A DNA stretch of 64,000 nt from Pseudomonadota bacterium. GTDB lineage: Bacteria > Desulfobacterota > Desulfobulbia > Desulfobulbales > Desulfocapsaceae. The stretch is from NCBI GenBank assembly GCA_018821785.1, contig JAHJLI010000255.1, positions 22,102 through 86,101 of the forward strand. Direction: 5' to 3'. The stretch's first letter is position 1. Every line of letters starts with the position of its first letter. A model generated the notes under the pieces. That model worked only from the letters and a program-made list of their open reading frames with translations. It was not told where the DNA came from and searched no databases. Both the position numbers and the translations under genes were made by a program. This document shows, in pieces, positions 50,994 through 60,548 of this stretch.

Positions 50994-52373
50994 TCAGGAA
51001 AACTCCACACCATGTTTTTCAAAAAGCTGGTATAGACGCGTCCTGGATATCCCTGACAGTCGGGCCGCCTCGGTGACATTGCCGCCGGCGGCAAACTTCA
51101 GCCTGCGCAGATATTCAAGCTCACAGCCATTTTTATGCGCCGACCAGGTCGGCAAGGCATGAGGGGTGTCAAAACCTGCCATAATCTTGGCCTTCACCCC
51201 GGCCCGGGCCTGCTGCACCCGAAATCTTTCCGGCAGATGGATGGCAAAACAGGTCGGCCCCAGCAGCGGATTAGTGAATACATGTTCCATGGTCTGGTAC
51301 AACTCGCGAACATTGCCCGGCCATTTATAGGCCTCTAAGGCTTCGAGAAAATCACCGGCAATTCCTTTAACCTCCATGCCGTAACGCTGACACAGCTTCG
51401 CAGCAAAATGCAATACAAGTTCCCGGATATCCTGTCCGCGACTTTTCAATTCGGGCAGGTCAATGGTAAAGGCCTGAAGCCTGAACAGCAGATCTTCTCT
51501 GAAAGTACCTTTATTAACGCATTCAACAAGATTTCTGTTGGTTGCGGCTACCACCCTGAAATCGCTATACTGGTGCCTTGACGATCCTACCGGCCGATAC
51601 TCGTGCTCCTGCAGGAGACGGAGAAAGGTTTTCTGGATGGAAAGTGGCAGTTCACCTACCTCATCGAGAAAAAGGGTCCCCTGGTGGGCATGCTTGACCA
51701 GACCATCCTGGGAGGAATCGGCATTGGTAAATGCCCCTTTTACATGGCCGAAGAGAGTACTTTCAATGAGCGTTTCCGGGAGGGCTGCGCAATCGACAAC
51801 AACAAAGTTGTTGTCAGCCCTGGCGCTGTTCTCATGAATGGCCCTGGCAAACAGCTCTTTGCCTGTGCCGGTCACCCCACCCACCAGGACGCTGACAGTT
51901 GAGGCAGCAGCCCGGGCTACCAGGTCGAGGCAGCGCCGGATGGCTGGACTGTTGCCAATAATCTTGTCCCGCTTCAAGGACACCAGAACGGTTGCCACCT
52001 TGAGTTTTTCCCGCCGATACTGCAGGACACGGGCAAGTTGCAGGGAAAGCTCACGGATAACATAGGGCTTTTCAATATAACTCCAGGCTCCGCTGACAAC
52101 TGCCTTTTCAGCTCCATCCGCCTCACCCTGGCCGGTGATAATGATCACTTCCGGTTTTGTCGCGGCTCCGGTTATTATTGGAATATATTCCAAGCCGTTA
52201 CCGTCCGGCAACCGGACATCAAGTAAAACAATATCAATTGATTCCTGCCGAAGGAGCAAAAGCCCCTCCTGCAGGGTGCCGGCCGACACCACTCCATGAC
52301 CACCGCCAGTCAACTGGTCGGTTAGCATTTCAACTAAAACACTGTCGTCATCTATTATCAGAATTCTTGCCAT
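50994..52373 (-). CDS. Sigma-54-dependent NtrC-family response regulator
   Basis: REC ILIIDDDSVLVEML; AAA GVTGTGKELFARAIHENS, GHVKGAFTNAD, LFLDEVGELPLSIQ; Fis HTH GNVTEAARLSGISRTRLYQLFEKHG. Confidence 0.93.
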   Translation of the reverse strand: MARILIIDDDSVLVEMLTDQLTGGGHGVVSAGTLQEGLLLLRQESIDIVLLDVRLPDGNGLEYIPIITGAATKPEVIIITGQGEADGAEKAVVSGAWSYIEKPYVIRELSLQLARVLQYRREKLKVATVLVSLKRDKIIGNSPAIRRCLDLVARAAASTVSVLVGGVTGTGKELFARAIHENSARADNNFVVVDCAALPETLIESTLFGHVKGAFTNADSSQDGLVKHAHQGTLFLDEVGELPLSIQKTFLRLLQEHEYRPVGSSRHQYSDFRVVAATNRNLVECVNKGTFREDLLFRLQAFTIDLPELKSRGQDIRELVLHFAAKLCQRYGMEVKGIAGDFLEALEAYKWPGNVRELYQTMEHVFTNPLLGPTCFAIHLPERFRVQQARAGVKAKIMAGFDTPHALPTWSAHKNGCELEYLRRLKFAAGGNVTEAARLSGISRTRLYQLFEKHGVEFS

Positions 52374-54684
52374 AATCCAGCGCCTTGCGAACTGCTTGTT
52401 GAAGTTTCTCCCTCTTCACGGGTTTCAGGATAAGGTCGCGAATTCCGACCTGCCTGGCCCGCTGCGCATCAAAAGTATCACCATATCCTGTGACCATAAT
52501 GACAGGCATATCTTTCCGCAAAGCAAGCACCTCGCGTGCCAGCTCAGCCCCGGTCATATTAGGCATGAGCATATCGGTCAGCACCAGGTCACAGCAGTGC
52601 GGATTTTCCCGAAATTGTTTTACTGCGGCAATACTGTCATTGAAGATTACGACCTGATAACCAACCTGCTCCAATATCCCCCGCAGCACCTCGCCTAACG
52701 GCACCTCATCGTCTATCACCATTATTCTTTCATGACCGCCGATTGCTGCGGCAACGTATTTCTTCCGAGGTGCAACCTCCCGACCATCAACGGCCAAATA
52801 AATATGAAACGTTGTCCCGCCCCCGACTTTGCTGGTAACGCGAATCTCCCCTTTATGCTTTTTAATAATGCCATGGACCACCGCAAGGCCAAGTCCGGTA
52901 CCCTGATCTTTTCTTTTATTGGTGAAAAACGGATCAAAAATCCTGTCCAGTTGTTCAGCCTCTATGCCGCAGCCGGTATCACTTATCTCGAGATCAACAT
53001 AGGCGCCGACCTCACCCCCTGAACTTCCCCTCTGCCAGGCAATTTTATCCCGAACCTCGGACAATCTGATAACAATGCGGCCATGATTACCGCCGATCGC
53101 CTGCCGGGCATTGGTGCAGAGATTCATCACCACCTGATACAACTGCCCCGGATCGGCGAGGATCGAGCCACAGGAATTATCAATGTCATGTTGCAGATCG
53201 ATGGTCGCCGGCAGAGATGGTCGTAGTAATTTAATGATTTCCTTGATGATATGCTGCAGCTTAAACAGCCGGAACTGGCCGTAACTCTCTTTGCGGCTAA
53301 AGGTCAAGATCTGTTTCACCAGATCAACCGCCCGGTCACCGCCGGCAAGCACCTGATCGAGATCCTGTCTTACCGGGTGGTCCGGTGCCAATCGATCCCT
53401 GGCCATCTCCCCATACCCTATCATGGCCGCCAGAATATTATTGAAATCATGGGCGATGCCGCCTGCAAGGGTACCCAGGGCCTCCATCTTCATCGCCTGA
53501 TGCAGCTGCTGCTCCAGCAGTTCCTCCCGGGTTACATCACGTTTTAAGGCTACGAAATTGATTATTTCTCCGGAAGCGTCGAGTACCGGAGAAATGGTCG
53601 CGTCTTCCTTGTACAGGCTGCCATTTTTCCGTCGGTTGGTCAATCGGCCTCGCCATACCTGCTTGTTCTGAAGCGTCTGCCACATGGTCTCATAAAAATG
53701 TCGGCCATGGAGTCCGCTCTTCTGGATATTCGATCTGCTGCCAATGGCCTCGGCCCTGGAATAGCCGGAGCTTTGCTCGAAAGCCGGATTGACATACTGA
53801 ATATCCCCCTGTCGATTAACTATGACCACCGCTTCAGAGGCCTGTTCGATTGCCGCCATCAAACGGTTTTTTTCACTTTCGTTCTGCAGATACTGGCTGA
53901 CATCACGGGCAACATGCACCAGTTGATGCATTTGCCCATCTTCGGCAAAAATCGGAAACGAAGAGACGCTGAAGGTTCTGTCAAGAACGTCGTTATAGAT
54001 GGTGCCCGCATGGGGACAGCAATCCATCCCTGTTTCATGCACCGGACAACCTGTGCAGGGCTCGGTTTTACGAAGAAAAACCTCGTGACATTTTTTTCCT
54101 TTCAACTCCCCGAGCCGATATCCAAAGAGGTCATGCGCCGCCTTGTTGGCCCTGATAATACGCATCTCCCTGTCTTGAATGGTGACGATGTCCTGCAGGG
54201 CGTCAACCGTTGTCTCCCATTCATTCTTGGCTTGAAAAATTTCCGCATGTGCCCGGTTTTTGCTTATGACTTCAGTCACATCGACCAGTGTCATAAAGGT
54301 AGCTATCGCGCCACCCTCACTTATCCGACTCGGTTTCAATGTCGCACTGAACCAAAGGTGCTCAGCCGCAGGTGGCGGCTGCATACCAAAAATAAACGGC
54401 GAACTCCCCCTCTTCCTCCCATCGATATGATAGAAAGGAAAGCAACAATCATGTACTGGAGTTCCGGCCTCGTCGACAAGCCCAAAGCACAAATCACAGA
54501 GGCGGCGACCACTCGCCTGTCCAGCCGGAATTCCCAACAATTGTTCGCAGGCACTGTTACACCCGGCTATAACCGCATCATCACCAAAGACAACAATGGG
54601 GGAACCAAGCTGCTCAAGAACCGCCTGCAGAGTAATAAAATACTGACTTTCCATAGCAAATAAAAAACAACTCCGGCTTTCCAC
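52348..54684 (-). CDS. PAS-domain hybrid histidine kinase with C-terminal receiver
   Basis: PAS units; His[23 protein letters not shown]; HATPase; REC IMVIDDEVPLGEVLRGIL; overlaps the downstream response regulator start. Confidence 0.93.
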   Translation of the reverse strand: MESRSCFLFAMESQYFITLQAVLEQLGSPIVVFGDDAVIAGCNSACEQLLGIPAGQASGRRLCDLCFGLVDEAGTPVHDCCFPFYHIDGRKRGSSPFIFGMQPPPAAEHLWFSATLKPSRISEGGAIATFMTLVDVTEVISKNRAHAEIFQAKNEWETTVDALQDIVTIQDREMRIIRANKAAHDLFGYRLGELKGKKCHEVFLRKTEPCTGCPVHETGMDCCPHAGTIYNDVLDRTFSVSSFPIFAEDGQMHQLVHVARDVSQYLQNESEKNRLMAAIEQASEAVVIVNRQGDIQYVNPAFEQSSGYSRAEAIGSRSNIQKSGLHGRHFYETMWQTLQNKQVWRGRLTNRRKNGSLYKEDATISPVLDASGEIINFVALKRDVTREELLEQQLHQAMKMEALGTLAGGIAHDFNNILAAMIGYGEMARDRLAPDHPVRQDLDQVLAGGDRAVDLVKQILTFSRKESYGQFRLFKLQHIIKEIIKLLRPSLPATIDLQHDIDNSCGSILADPGQLYQVVMNLCTNARQAIGGNHGRIVIRLSEVRDKIAWQRGSSGGEVGAYVDLEISDTGCGIEAEQLDRIFDPFFTNKRKDQGTGLGLAVVHGIIKKHKGEIRVTSKVGGGTTFHIYLAVDGREVAPRKKYVAAAIGGHERIMVIDDEVPLGEVLRGILEQVGYQVVIFNDSIAAVKQFRENPHCCDLVLTDMLMPNMTGAELAREVLALRKDMPVIMVTGYGDTFDAQRARQVGIRDLILKPVKREKLQQAVRKALDYGKNSDNR

Positions 54685-54890
54685 AGGGAAAAATCCAACA
54701 CATTCCTGAATTCACTTCATCGCAATAGAGTATATACCCGGAAAAATAAATACTGAAGAAAATATTGATGGTTTTTCGCACTTTACATCTGCCGGAACAT
54801 GATAATATTTGCCTGTACCAATAATTAGAACATAATTGTATACAGTCTCATTTTCTTAATTTTTCTTTTTTTTACTGGAGGGAGTAACAC

Positions 54891-55283
54891 ATGAAAATTT
54901 TGGTTGGCTACAGAGGCGCCGATGTCGGCAAGGATCTTCTAGAACTTGCAGCACAACATGCCAAAGCCTTTGCCGGTGAGGTACATTTGGTCACTTCCCT
55001 GCAGGGTGGTGATAAAACCACCAAGGAACAGGTCGTGGATGCTGAAACAAAACTGGAGCTGGCCAAGAAATTCCTGACTGACAAGGGGGTCAAAAATGAG
55101 GCCCATCTCCTCATCCGAGGTAAAACCCCTGGAGAAGATATCATCTCCTTTGCAACGGAAACCAATTGCAATGAAATCATGATCGGCGTGAAAAGCAGAT
55201 CGAAGGTAGGCAAGATCCTTTTTGGATCAACCGCCCAATATGTCATTCTTAAATCAGTTTGTCCTGTGGTTTCGGTCAAATAG
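54891..55283 (+). CDS. Universal stress protein, UspA family
   Basis: KILVGYRGADVGKDLLELAAQHAKAF; CNEIMIGVKSRSKVGKILFGSTAQYVILKSVCPVVSVK. Confidence 0.9.
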   Translation: MKILVGYRGADVGKDLLELAAQHAKAFAGEVHLVTSLQGGDKTTKEQVVDAETKLELAKKFLTDKGVKNEAHLLIRGKTPGEDIISFATETNCNEIMIGVKSRSKVGKILFGSTAQYVILKSVCPVVSVK

Positions 55284-55456
55284 ACAGTTTGTCAAAAACC
55301 GCATAGCCAATGTACTGGCGAAAATGGCAGAAGAAGCCGTATGGAAATTGTAAACAATGTCCCATATTTTCTTACGGCTCCTCACCTCCCCCGGTGCGTT
55401 GAAAGAGCCACCGGCTATTGAGCTGTAGAACGTCGACCGCAATCGCTCATTTGCCC

Positions 55457-56479
55457 TTATTCGATGGTTATCGCTTCATCAGGAATAGAGAGCAAAACTC
55501 CTTCACCGATTAAAGGTGGTCTTCTTGCGTATTCCGGCAGAGAGATAAAGATATCTACAGGCACTCCGGTATCAACAGTCGTTTTTATTTGTCCGTTTCC
55601 TCCTACGATTTTCACCACCTTGCCGGGTAACAGGTTTTCATGAGACAGGGCTTGCTCGCCATTTCGAGTGAGGATGATTTTTGCCGGATTGAGAAAAAGT
55701 CGCACTGCACTGGTGCGCGCGGGATAGTAGGCGACGGGGACCGTTATCCGCACGTCGTTATGTAATCGACAGATTATCCGGCCCTCGTTTTGCCCCAATA
55801 TAGTTGCCGGGAGAACATTTTCCCGCGAAAGATCGGAAGGCCTGCCATCTTTGAGAATCACAGTCTTATCCGCCAATCGCTGGGCCTGGGAGAGCGAATG
55901 GGTGGCAAATATAATCGAGATCTTTTCCCTGCCATTGGCGCGCTCCAGGATACTTTGGATTATCTCTTGATTTTCGCTGTCGACGTTTGCTGTCGGTTCA
56001 TCACAAAGCAGTACTTCCGGCTTGACGACAAGGGCTCTTGCCAGAGCGACGCGCTTGGTCTCTCCGCCTGAGAGTTTATGCGCCTCAGCATGAATAAAAT
56101 CCTGCATGCCGACCATCTCCAAAGCTTCTTCTATCAGATGGCTTCGTCTCTTTTTTTCGATCTTCCTCACTTTCAGACCGAACTCGAGGTTCTTATACAC
56201 CGAACCGGTAAAGAGAATCGGATACTGATCAACTAAAACTACCCGCTGCCGCAGAGGATGAAGCTCCTTTTCAACAAACCGCACGGGTCTTGAGCCAAAG
56301 CTGATCTCACCGCTGCTGGGGGTATCGAGAAAAGCGAGAAGGTGCAACAGAGTAGTCTTTCCCGCCCCATTCGGGCCAATGAGGCTTGTGATTTTCCCGG
56401 CGGAGATGACAAGTTCAGGAATATTGAGAATGATCCGCCCCTGATGCTCCCTGGTCAGTTTCTTGATTTTATACAGCAT
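55457..56479 (-). CDS. tupC: Tungstate ABC transporter ATP-binding protein with TOBE-like C-terminus
   Basis: LIGPNGAGKTTLLHLLAFLDTPSSGEI, LSGGETKRVALARALVVKPEVLLCDEPTANVD; next to TupB/TupA. Confidence 0.85.
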   Translation of the reverse strand: MLYKIKKLTREHQGRIILNIPELVISAGKITSLIGPNGAGKTTLLHLLAFLDTPSSGEISFGSRPVRFVEKELHPLRQRVVLVDQYPILFTGSVYKNLEFGLKVRKIEKKRRSHLIEEALEMVGMQDFIHAEAHKLSGGETKRVALARALVVKPEVLLCDEPTANVDSENQEIIQSILERANGREKISIIFATHSLSQAQRLADKTVILKDGRPSDLSRENVLPATILGQNEGRIICRLHNDVRITVPVAYYPARTSAVRLFLNPAKIILTRNGEQALSHENLLPGKVVKIVGGNGQIKTTVDTGVPVDIFISLPEYARRPPLIGEGVLLSIPDEAITIE

Positions 56480-57173
56480 CGGAACCGACCCTCCCCTGAA
56501 AAACCTGGAACAGCAGGTTGATGGCGAAGGCAAGACTCATCAGGATTATCCCCAGAGCCACGGCCAGGATGAACTCACCCTTGTCGTATTCGAGGGCCAT
56601 GGCGGTGGTCATGGTCCGAGTAAACCCCTTGGCATTGCCGCCGAGCATCATGGAGATACCGATTTCGGCAATAACCCGGCCAAAGGCTGCAATGACTGCG
56701 GCGATTACCCCGTAGCGGGCCTCTATGAAGACGACCCAAGCCACCTGACGAGTGTTTGCACCAAGCGTCAAGGCCGTCGTGCGATAGCGTTTATCGATCC
56801 TGCTGATCGCAGCGATGGTCATCGTGGTAATTACTGGAATAATCAGAATAATCTGGCCGATCACCATCGCCTTCTGGGTATACAGCAGATCGAGTGATCC
56901 AAAAATTCCGCGCCGGGAGATGAGGGTGTAGACCAAGAGGCCGATAACCACAGTCGGCAAGGCGAGCAGGGTGTTAAGACAAGTCAGGGTCAGGCGTTTG
57001 CCGGGAAAGGCGGTAAAGGCTATAAGAAAACCTAGCGGCAGCCCGACCGTGGCCGCAAACACAGTCGCCAGGCCACTGACCTTCAGCGAACAGCCGACTA
57101 TTGCCAGGAGTTCGTGATCCCAAGCCAATATGAGCAGAATGGCTGCCTTAAAACTCTCGATTAACAGGTCCAT
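56469..57173 (-). CDS. tupB: Tungstate ABC transporter permease
   Basis: ALPTVVIGLLVYTLISRRGIFGSLDLLYTQKAMVIGQIILIIP; AAFGRVIAEIGISMMLGGNAKGFTRTMTTAMALEYDKGEF. Confidence 0.88.
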   Translation of the reverse strand: MDLLIESFKAAILLILAWDHELLAIVGCSLKVSGLATVFAATVGLPLGFLIAFTAFPGKRLTLTCLNTLLALPTVVIGLLVYTLISRRGIFGSLDLLYTQKAMVIGQIILIIPVITTMTIAAISRIDKRYRTTALTLGANTRQVAWVVFIEARYGVIAAVIAAFGRVIAEIGISMMLGGNAKGFTRTMTTAMALEYDKGEFILAVALGIILMSLAFAINLLFQVFQGRVGSDAV

Positions 57174-57261
57174 GCAGTGTAGAAAGGTCTTCCTTGTATC
57201 TTTAATAACTCTCGAAGGGGTACCTAACCACTATAACCGAGACTGTCCTCAACAACATCGA

Positions 57262-57295
57262 AAAAGCCTCACGGGCCGAAAACTCTCGGCCCGTG
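57262..57295 (-). terminator. Hairpin / candidate terminator between tupA and tupB
   Basis: Perfect 10-bp stem CACGGGCCGA / TCGGCCCGTG with T-run on minus strand. Confidence 0.65.
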
Positions 57296-57309
57296 TCGCC
57301 GACAAGTAT

Positions 57310-58206
57310 TTATTTCACCACATCGGGGAAAAAGAGCTGTTTTCCTTCCAAACGGAAACCAGCAATCACCGCCTGACCCTTTGCCGAAGTCAACCAATTG
57401 GCAAACGTCATTGCCAGATCGTGCTGGACATGCGGGTGTTTTGCTGGATTTACCGGGATAAGGCCGTAAGGATTGGCGAGTAGCTCATCACCCTCGGACA
57501 GTATCTCCAGGTCAACCGCCGGAGTCTTGCCATATTTATAGGAGATGTAGGTGCCGCGATCGGCAAGGGCGTAGGCCTTTTTTTCATCGGCATAGGTGAT
57601 GGTCTTGCCCATACCCTGGCCGATGGACACATACCATTTATCGGAATCGGCCGGTTTTTTCGCTGGAACAGTGGTTTCCTTACCATCCTTGGTGAGTTTC
57701 AGGCCGTGGTCGACAAGGGACAGTCGAGTGGCGGCCCATAGCTCCTGCTCCTTGGTGTGGGTGCCGCTGTCATCGCCACGTGAAATAAACAGGGCCTGCG
57801 CCGCAGCTATTTTCTTCATTGCCTCGGCAGAATTCCTCAAACCTTTGATGCCCGCTGGATCGGTGGCGGGGCCGATTAGGACAAAATCGTTATGCATCAC
57901 GGCAAAACGTTTGGTGCCGAAACCTTTGTCGACAAAATCCTTTTCCCGATCAATGGCATGGACAAAAATCACATCGACGTTTCCATCGATGCCGTCACGG
58001 ATGGCTGCCCCTGTACCCTTGGCGATCACCTTGACTTTGATCCCCTCATCTTTCTCAAAGGCCGGAAGCAGCACACCGAGGAGCCCGGACGATTCAGTGC
58101 TGGTGGTTGTTGACATCTTCAGAATTTTTTCCTCTGCCGCAACCGGCGTGGTAAAACCCGCCGCCAGCACAAACAGACCTGCCACTGCCAAAGCTATTCT
58201 TTTCAT
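57310..58206 (-). CDS. tupA: Tungstate ABC transporter substrate-binding protein
   Basis: LKMSTTTSTESSGLLGVLLPAFEKDEGIKVKVIAKGTGAAIRDGIDGNVDVIFVHA; signal peptide from 58206. Confidence 0.88.
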   Translation of the reverse strand: MKRIALAVAGLFVLAAGFTTPVAAEEKILKMSTTTSTESSGLLGVLLPAFEKDEGIKVKVIAKGTGAAIRDGIDGNVDVIFVHAIDREKDFVDKGFGTKRFAVMHNDFVLIGPATDPAGIKGLRNSAEAMKKIAAAQALFISRGDDSGTHTKEQELWAATRLSLVDHGLKLTKDGKETTVPAKKPADSDKWYVSIGQGMGKTITYADEKKAYALADRGTYISYKYGKTPAVDLEILSEGDELLANPYGLIPVNPAKHPHVQHDLAMTFANWLTSAKGQAVIAGFRLEGKQLFFPDVVK

Positions 58207-58220
58207 GTTGTTACTCTCCG

Positions 58221-58303
58221 TTTTTAGTACCTTAGAAATTCGTTTCTTGTTTTTTTCCCAACGAATTTCGTTTAGGTACTTATCCCGTTTACCGGGGGTA
58301 AAA
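58221..58303 (-). repeat. Copy A of dispersed hairpin element
   Basis: AGTACCTTAGAAATTCGTTTCTTGTTTTTTTCCCAACGAATTTCGTTTAGGTACTTATCCCGTTTACCGGGGGTAAAAT; overlaps the 3' end of the 58272-59222 ORF. Confidence 0.88.
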
Positions 58304-59222
58304 TATCTGGATAAACCATTGTCCCGCAAAGTGAAAGATCGTAGCCGACAAAGGAATCCGCCAGCTGACGAAATGCCCTGTCATGCAAGAGTCCGAGAAA
58401 CTGTTGAACCCCCTGGTCAAAGAAGTGCTCCCGGGCGACAAGCAGATCAAACCGCTCCCAACGGAGCGGCAAAAAATCAAGACCAAGAAGTCCTGCCACC
58501 GGACGGATTGCCGGGCCGGCATCGGCCTGTCCCGCAAGAATCTCCAGCCCCACGTCCAAATGCCGCGAAACTTCAACCTGATAGCCGTCGATATCCGAGG
58601 AGGACACAGACGATTTAGCTATCTCATAGTCAAGCAATAGTCGGGTTCCGGTACCCACTGGTCGATTGACGATGCGCACTCCGGGTCGAGCAAGATCGGC
58701 TATGGACTTGATGTTTTTAGGATTGCCCTTCTGGAGCAGGATGCCCTGCTCGCGTTTGCTGAAATTGACAAAGACCGGCAGCCGGTCCAGTTCCTTTTCG
58801 GCAAAATCAAAATTGTACTCGTTGTTGTCATCCTGGAGCAGATGGCAAACTCCAATATGACACAAGCCCCTGCGCAGACTCTTGATCCCGCCCATGCTGC
58901 CGAGATTGGCAAAAAAAGCGACAACACCTTGAGTTTTTTTATGAAATAGGGTAAGTGCCTGCCCGAAAAGCAGGTCGTCGCTTCCAGCGAGCAGAAGCAT
59001 GCCGGAATCACCTGGTCTCTCTACCCCTTTGTGGTTGAAGTTGAGAATGTTCATCTCCAGCCATTCCTCGACCAAACGGCGGGGAAACATCCATTTCCCG
59101 GTGATCTTGGTCGCCGGCAGACCCTTTTCATTGACCAGGGAATACACCATTTTTTCATTGACCTTGAGGAGCTTTGCGACCTCCTTTGTGGTCAAAAATT
59201 TGGTTTCGTGAGATTGCTCCAT
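58272..59222 (-). CDS. Excisionase-type HTH fused to periplasmic-binding-protein-like domain (putative tungstate/molybdate regulator)
   Basis: FLTTKEVAKLLKVNEKMVYSLVNEKGLPATKITGKWMFPRRLVEEWLE; C-terminal PBP-like domain. Confidence 0.82.
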   Translation of the reverse strand: MEQSHETKFLTTKEVAKLLKVNEKMVYSLVNEKGLPATKITGKWMFPRRLVEEWLEMNILNFNHKGVERPGDSGMLLLAGSDDLLFGQALTLFHKKTQGVVAFFANLGSMGGIKSLRRGLCHIGVCHLLQDDNNEYNFDFAEKELDRLPVFVNFSKREQGILLQKGNPKNIKSIADLARPGVRIVNRPVGTGTRLLLDYEIAKSSVSSSDIDGYQVEVSRHLDVGLEILAGQADAGPAIRPVAGLLGLDFLPLRWERFDLLVAREHFFDQGVQQFLGLLHDRAFRQLADSFVGYDLSLCGTMVYPDILPPVNGIST

Positions 59223-59395
59223 TGCTGCACTTTCCTTGCTGTTGCCGAGATAGGGGAGTGGTTGATCCCGGGAAAAGAACCTGGGCGCGTGGACCAACCA
59301 ACGAGATGGACTTAGCTTGCTATGAAGATTCTGTCAATATTTGTAATATCTCATCCTGCAAACTTACCGATAACAACCAAAACCGACACATCCAG

Positions 59396-60361
59396 TTAAT
59401 TGTTTTGAACTTCCAGAGATAAAAAATCCGCCATCGCCTGGTAAACCGCACGACATCTTTCCGGGGCCAGACTCTCCATATTGAGAAAGGCATGAATCAT
59501 ATCGTCAAAATGAAGATGCCACACAGTCACCCCGCTGTTCCTTAATTTTTGAACATACTGCATTGCCTCATCACGCAACGGGCAGAATCCGGCGGAAACG
59601 ATAAGGGTCTGAGGAAAACATTCAGGGATATCCATATAGAGGGGTGAGGCCGCACCCCTGTCTTCATTATTCTTGAAATACTGCCGTAAATACCAGAGAA
59701 TTCGCTCTTTTTCGAGAAGATATCCCTTGGCCAGAGCTTCAACAGAAGGCAGGCTCAAGGTGTAGTCAAGGCTTGGATACAGAAGAACTAAATGGCTGAT
59801 TATCTTTAAACCCTGGCTCTGTAACACATGAGCAAGTGTTGCGCTCATCGCACCTCCGGCACTGTCGCCGGCCAGGGCCAGGTGGGGCTGGTGAAGCAAG
59901 CCCATCCTCTGGAGCAATTCGGAATATCCGTTGATGACCGCCGACGCATCCTGCAAACCTGCAGGATAAGGATGCTCCGGCGCCAGCCGATACTCAACGG
60001 CAACCACCAGACGTCGCGTGGCCAAGGCCATTTTCCGGCAGAGGGGATCAAATACCGCCACGCTGCCTGCCACATGCCCGCCTCCATGCAGATACACCAG
60101 CACCGGCAGGGCCTTAGTGGGCTCAGGATGAAAAACCCGCACCGGAACAAAGTGATCTGGACCAGCAACGTACTCCTCCCTGATAAGGGGCAGAGACGGA
60201 ACCTCGGTTACCAGGGTTCGAGTCAGTCTTGCCAACCCGTCTCTGGCAATTTCTGGGGTCTGGACACCACCTTTCTCCAGCCAGGCGTCCATCAGTCGAT
60301 TATATTTTTCCAGCCACTCTCCGAGCTGCGGTGCTATTTCACTCATTTTCAGTCCACCCAT
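59396..60361 (-). CDS. Alpha/beta hydrolase (HSL-type esterase)
   Basis: LPVLVYLHGGGHVAGSVAVFD; LALAGDSAGGAMSATLAHVL; AEYRLAPEHPYPAGLQDA-like. Confidence 0.9.
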   Translation of the reverse strand: MGGLKMSEIAPQLGEWLEKYNRLMDAWLEKGGVQTPEIARDGLARLTRTLVTEVPSLPLIREEYVAGPDHFVPVRVFHPEPTKALPVLVYLHGGGHVAGSVAVFDPLCRKMALATRRLVVAVEYRLAPEHPYPAGLQDASAVINGYSELLQRMGLLHQPHLALAGDSAGGAMSATLAHVLQSQGLKIISHLVLLYPSLDYTLSLPSVEALAKGYLLEKERILWYLRQYFKNNEDRGAASPLYMDIPECFPQTLIVSAGFCPLRDEAMQYVQKLRNSGVTVWHLHFDDMIHAFLNMESLAPERCRAVYQAMADFLSLEVQNN

Positions 60362-60548
60362 TTTTCCTCTGCTTTGCCATTATCCAACCAACCGTGTATC
60401 ACTCTTCGACAGTACATTGCAATCGCCGGAGAAAAGTACCAACACTGCTGAGAATATATCCTTCCCCTGGCCGAAATCATACGGTAATGTACTCCATTCA
60501 CCTTTTAGTCATTTTACGTTAACTATCATTAATATTCAGGAGGGAATC

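Noticed and set aside
53698-54663. 321-aa plus-strand ORF
   Set aside because: Antisense to the PAS histidine kinase gene, no domain signal.
57200-57245. Possible further hairpin copy (CTCGAAGGGGTACCTAACC)
   Set aside because: Match limited to GGTACC-like core; could be chance.
57596-58618. 340-aa plus-strand ORF
   Set aside because: Antisense across tupA and the HTH-PBP gene and through the hairpin repeat; Ser/Pro-rich shadow.
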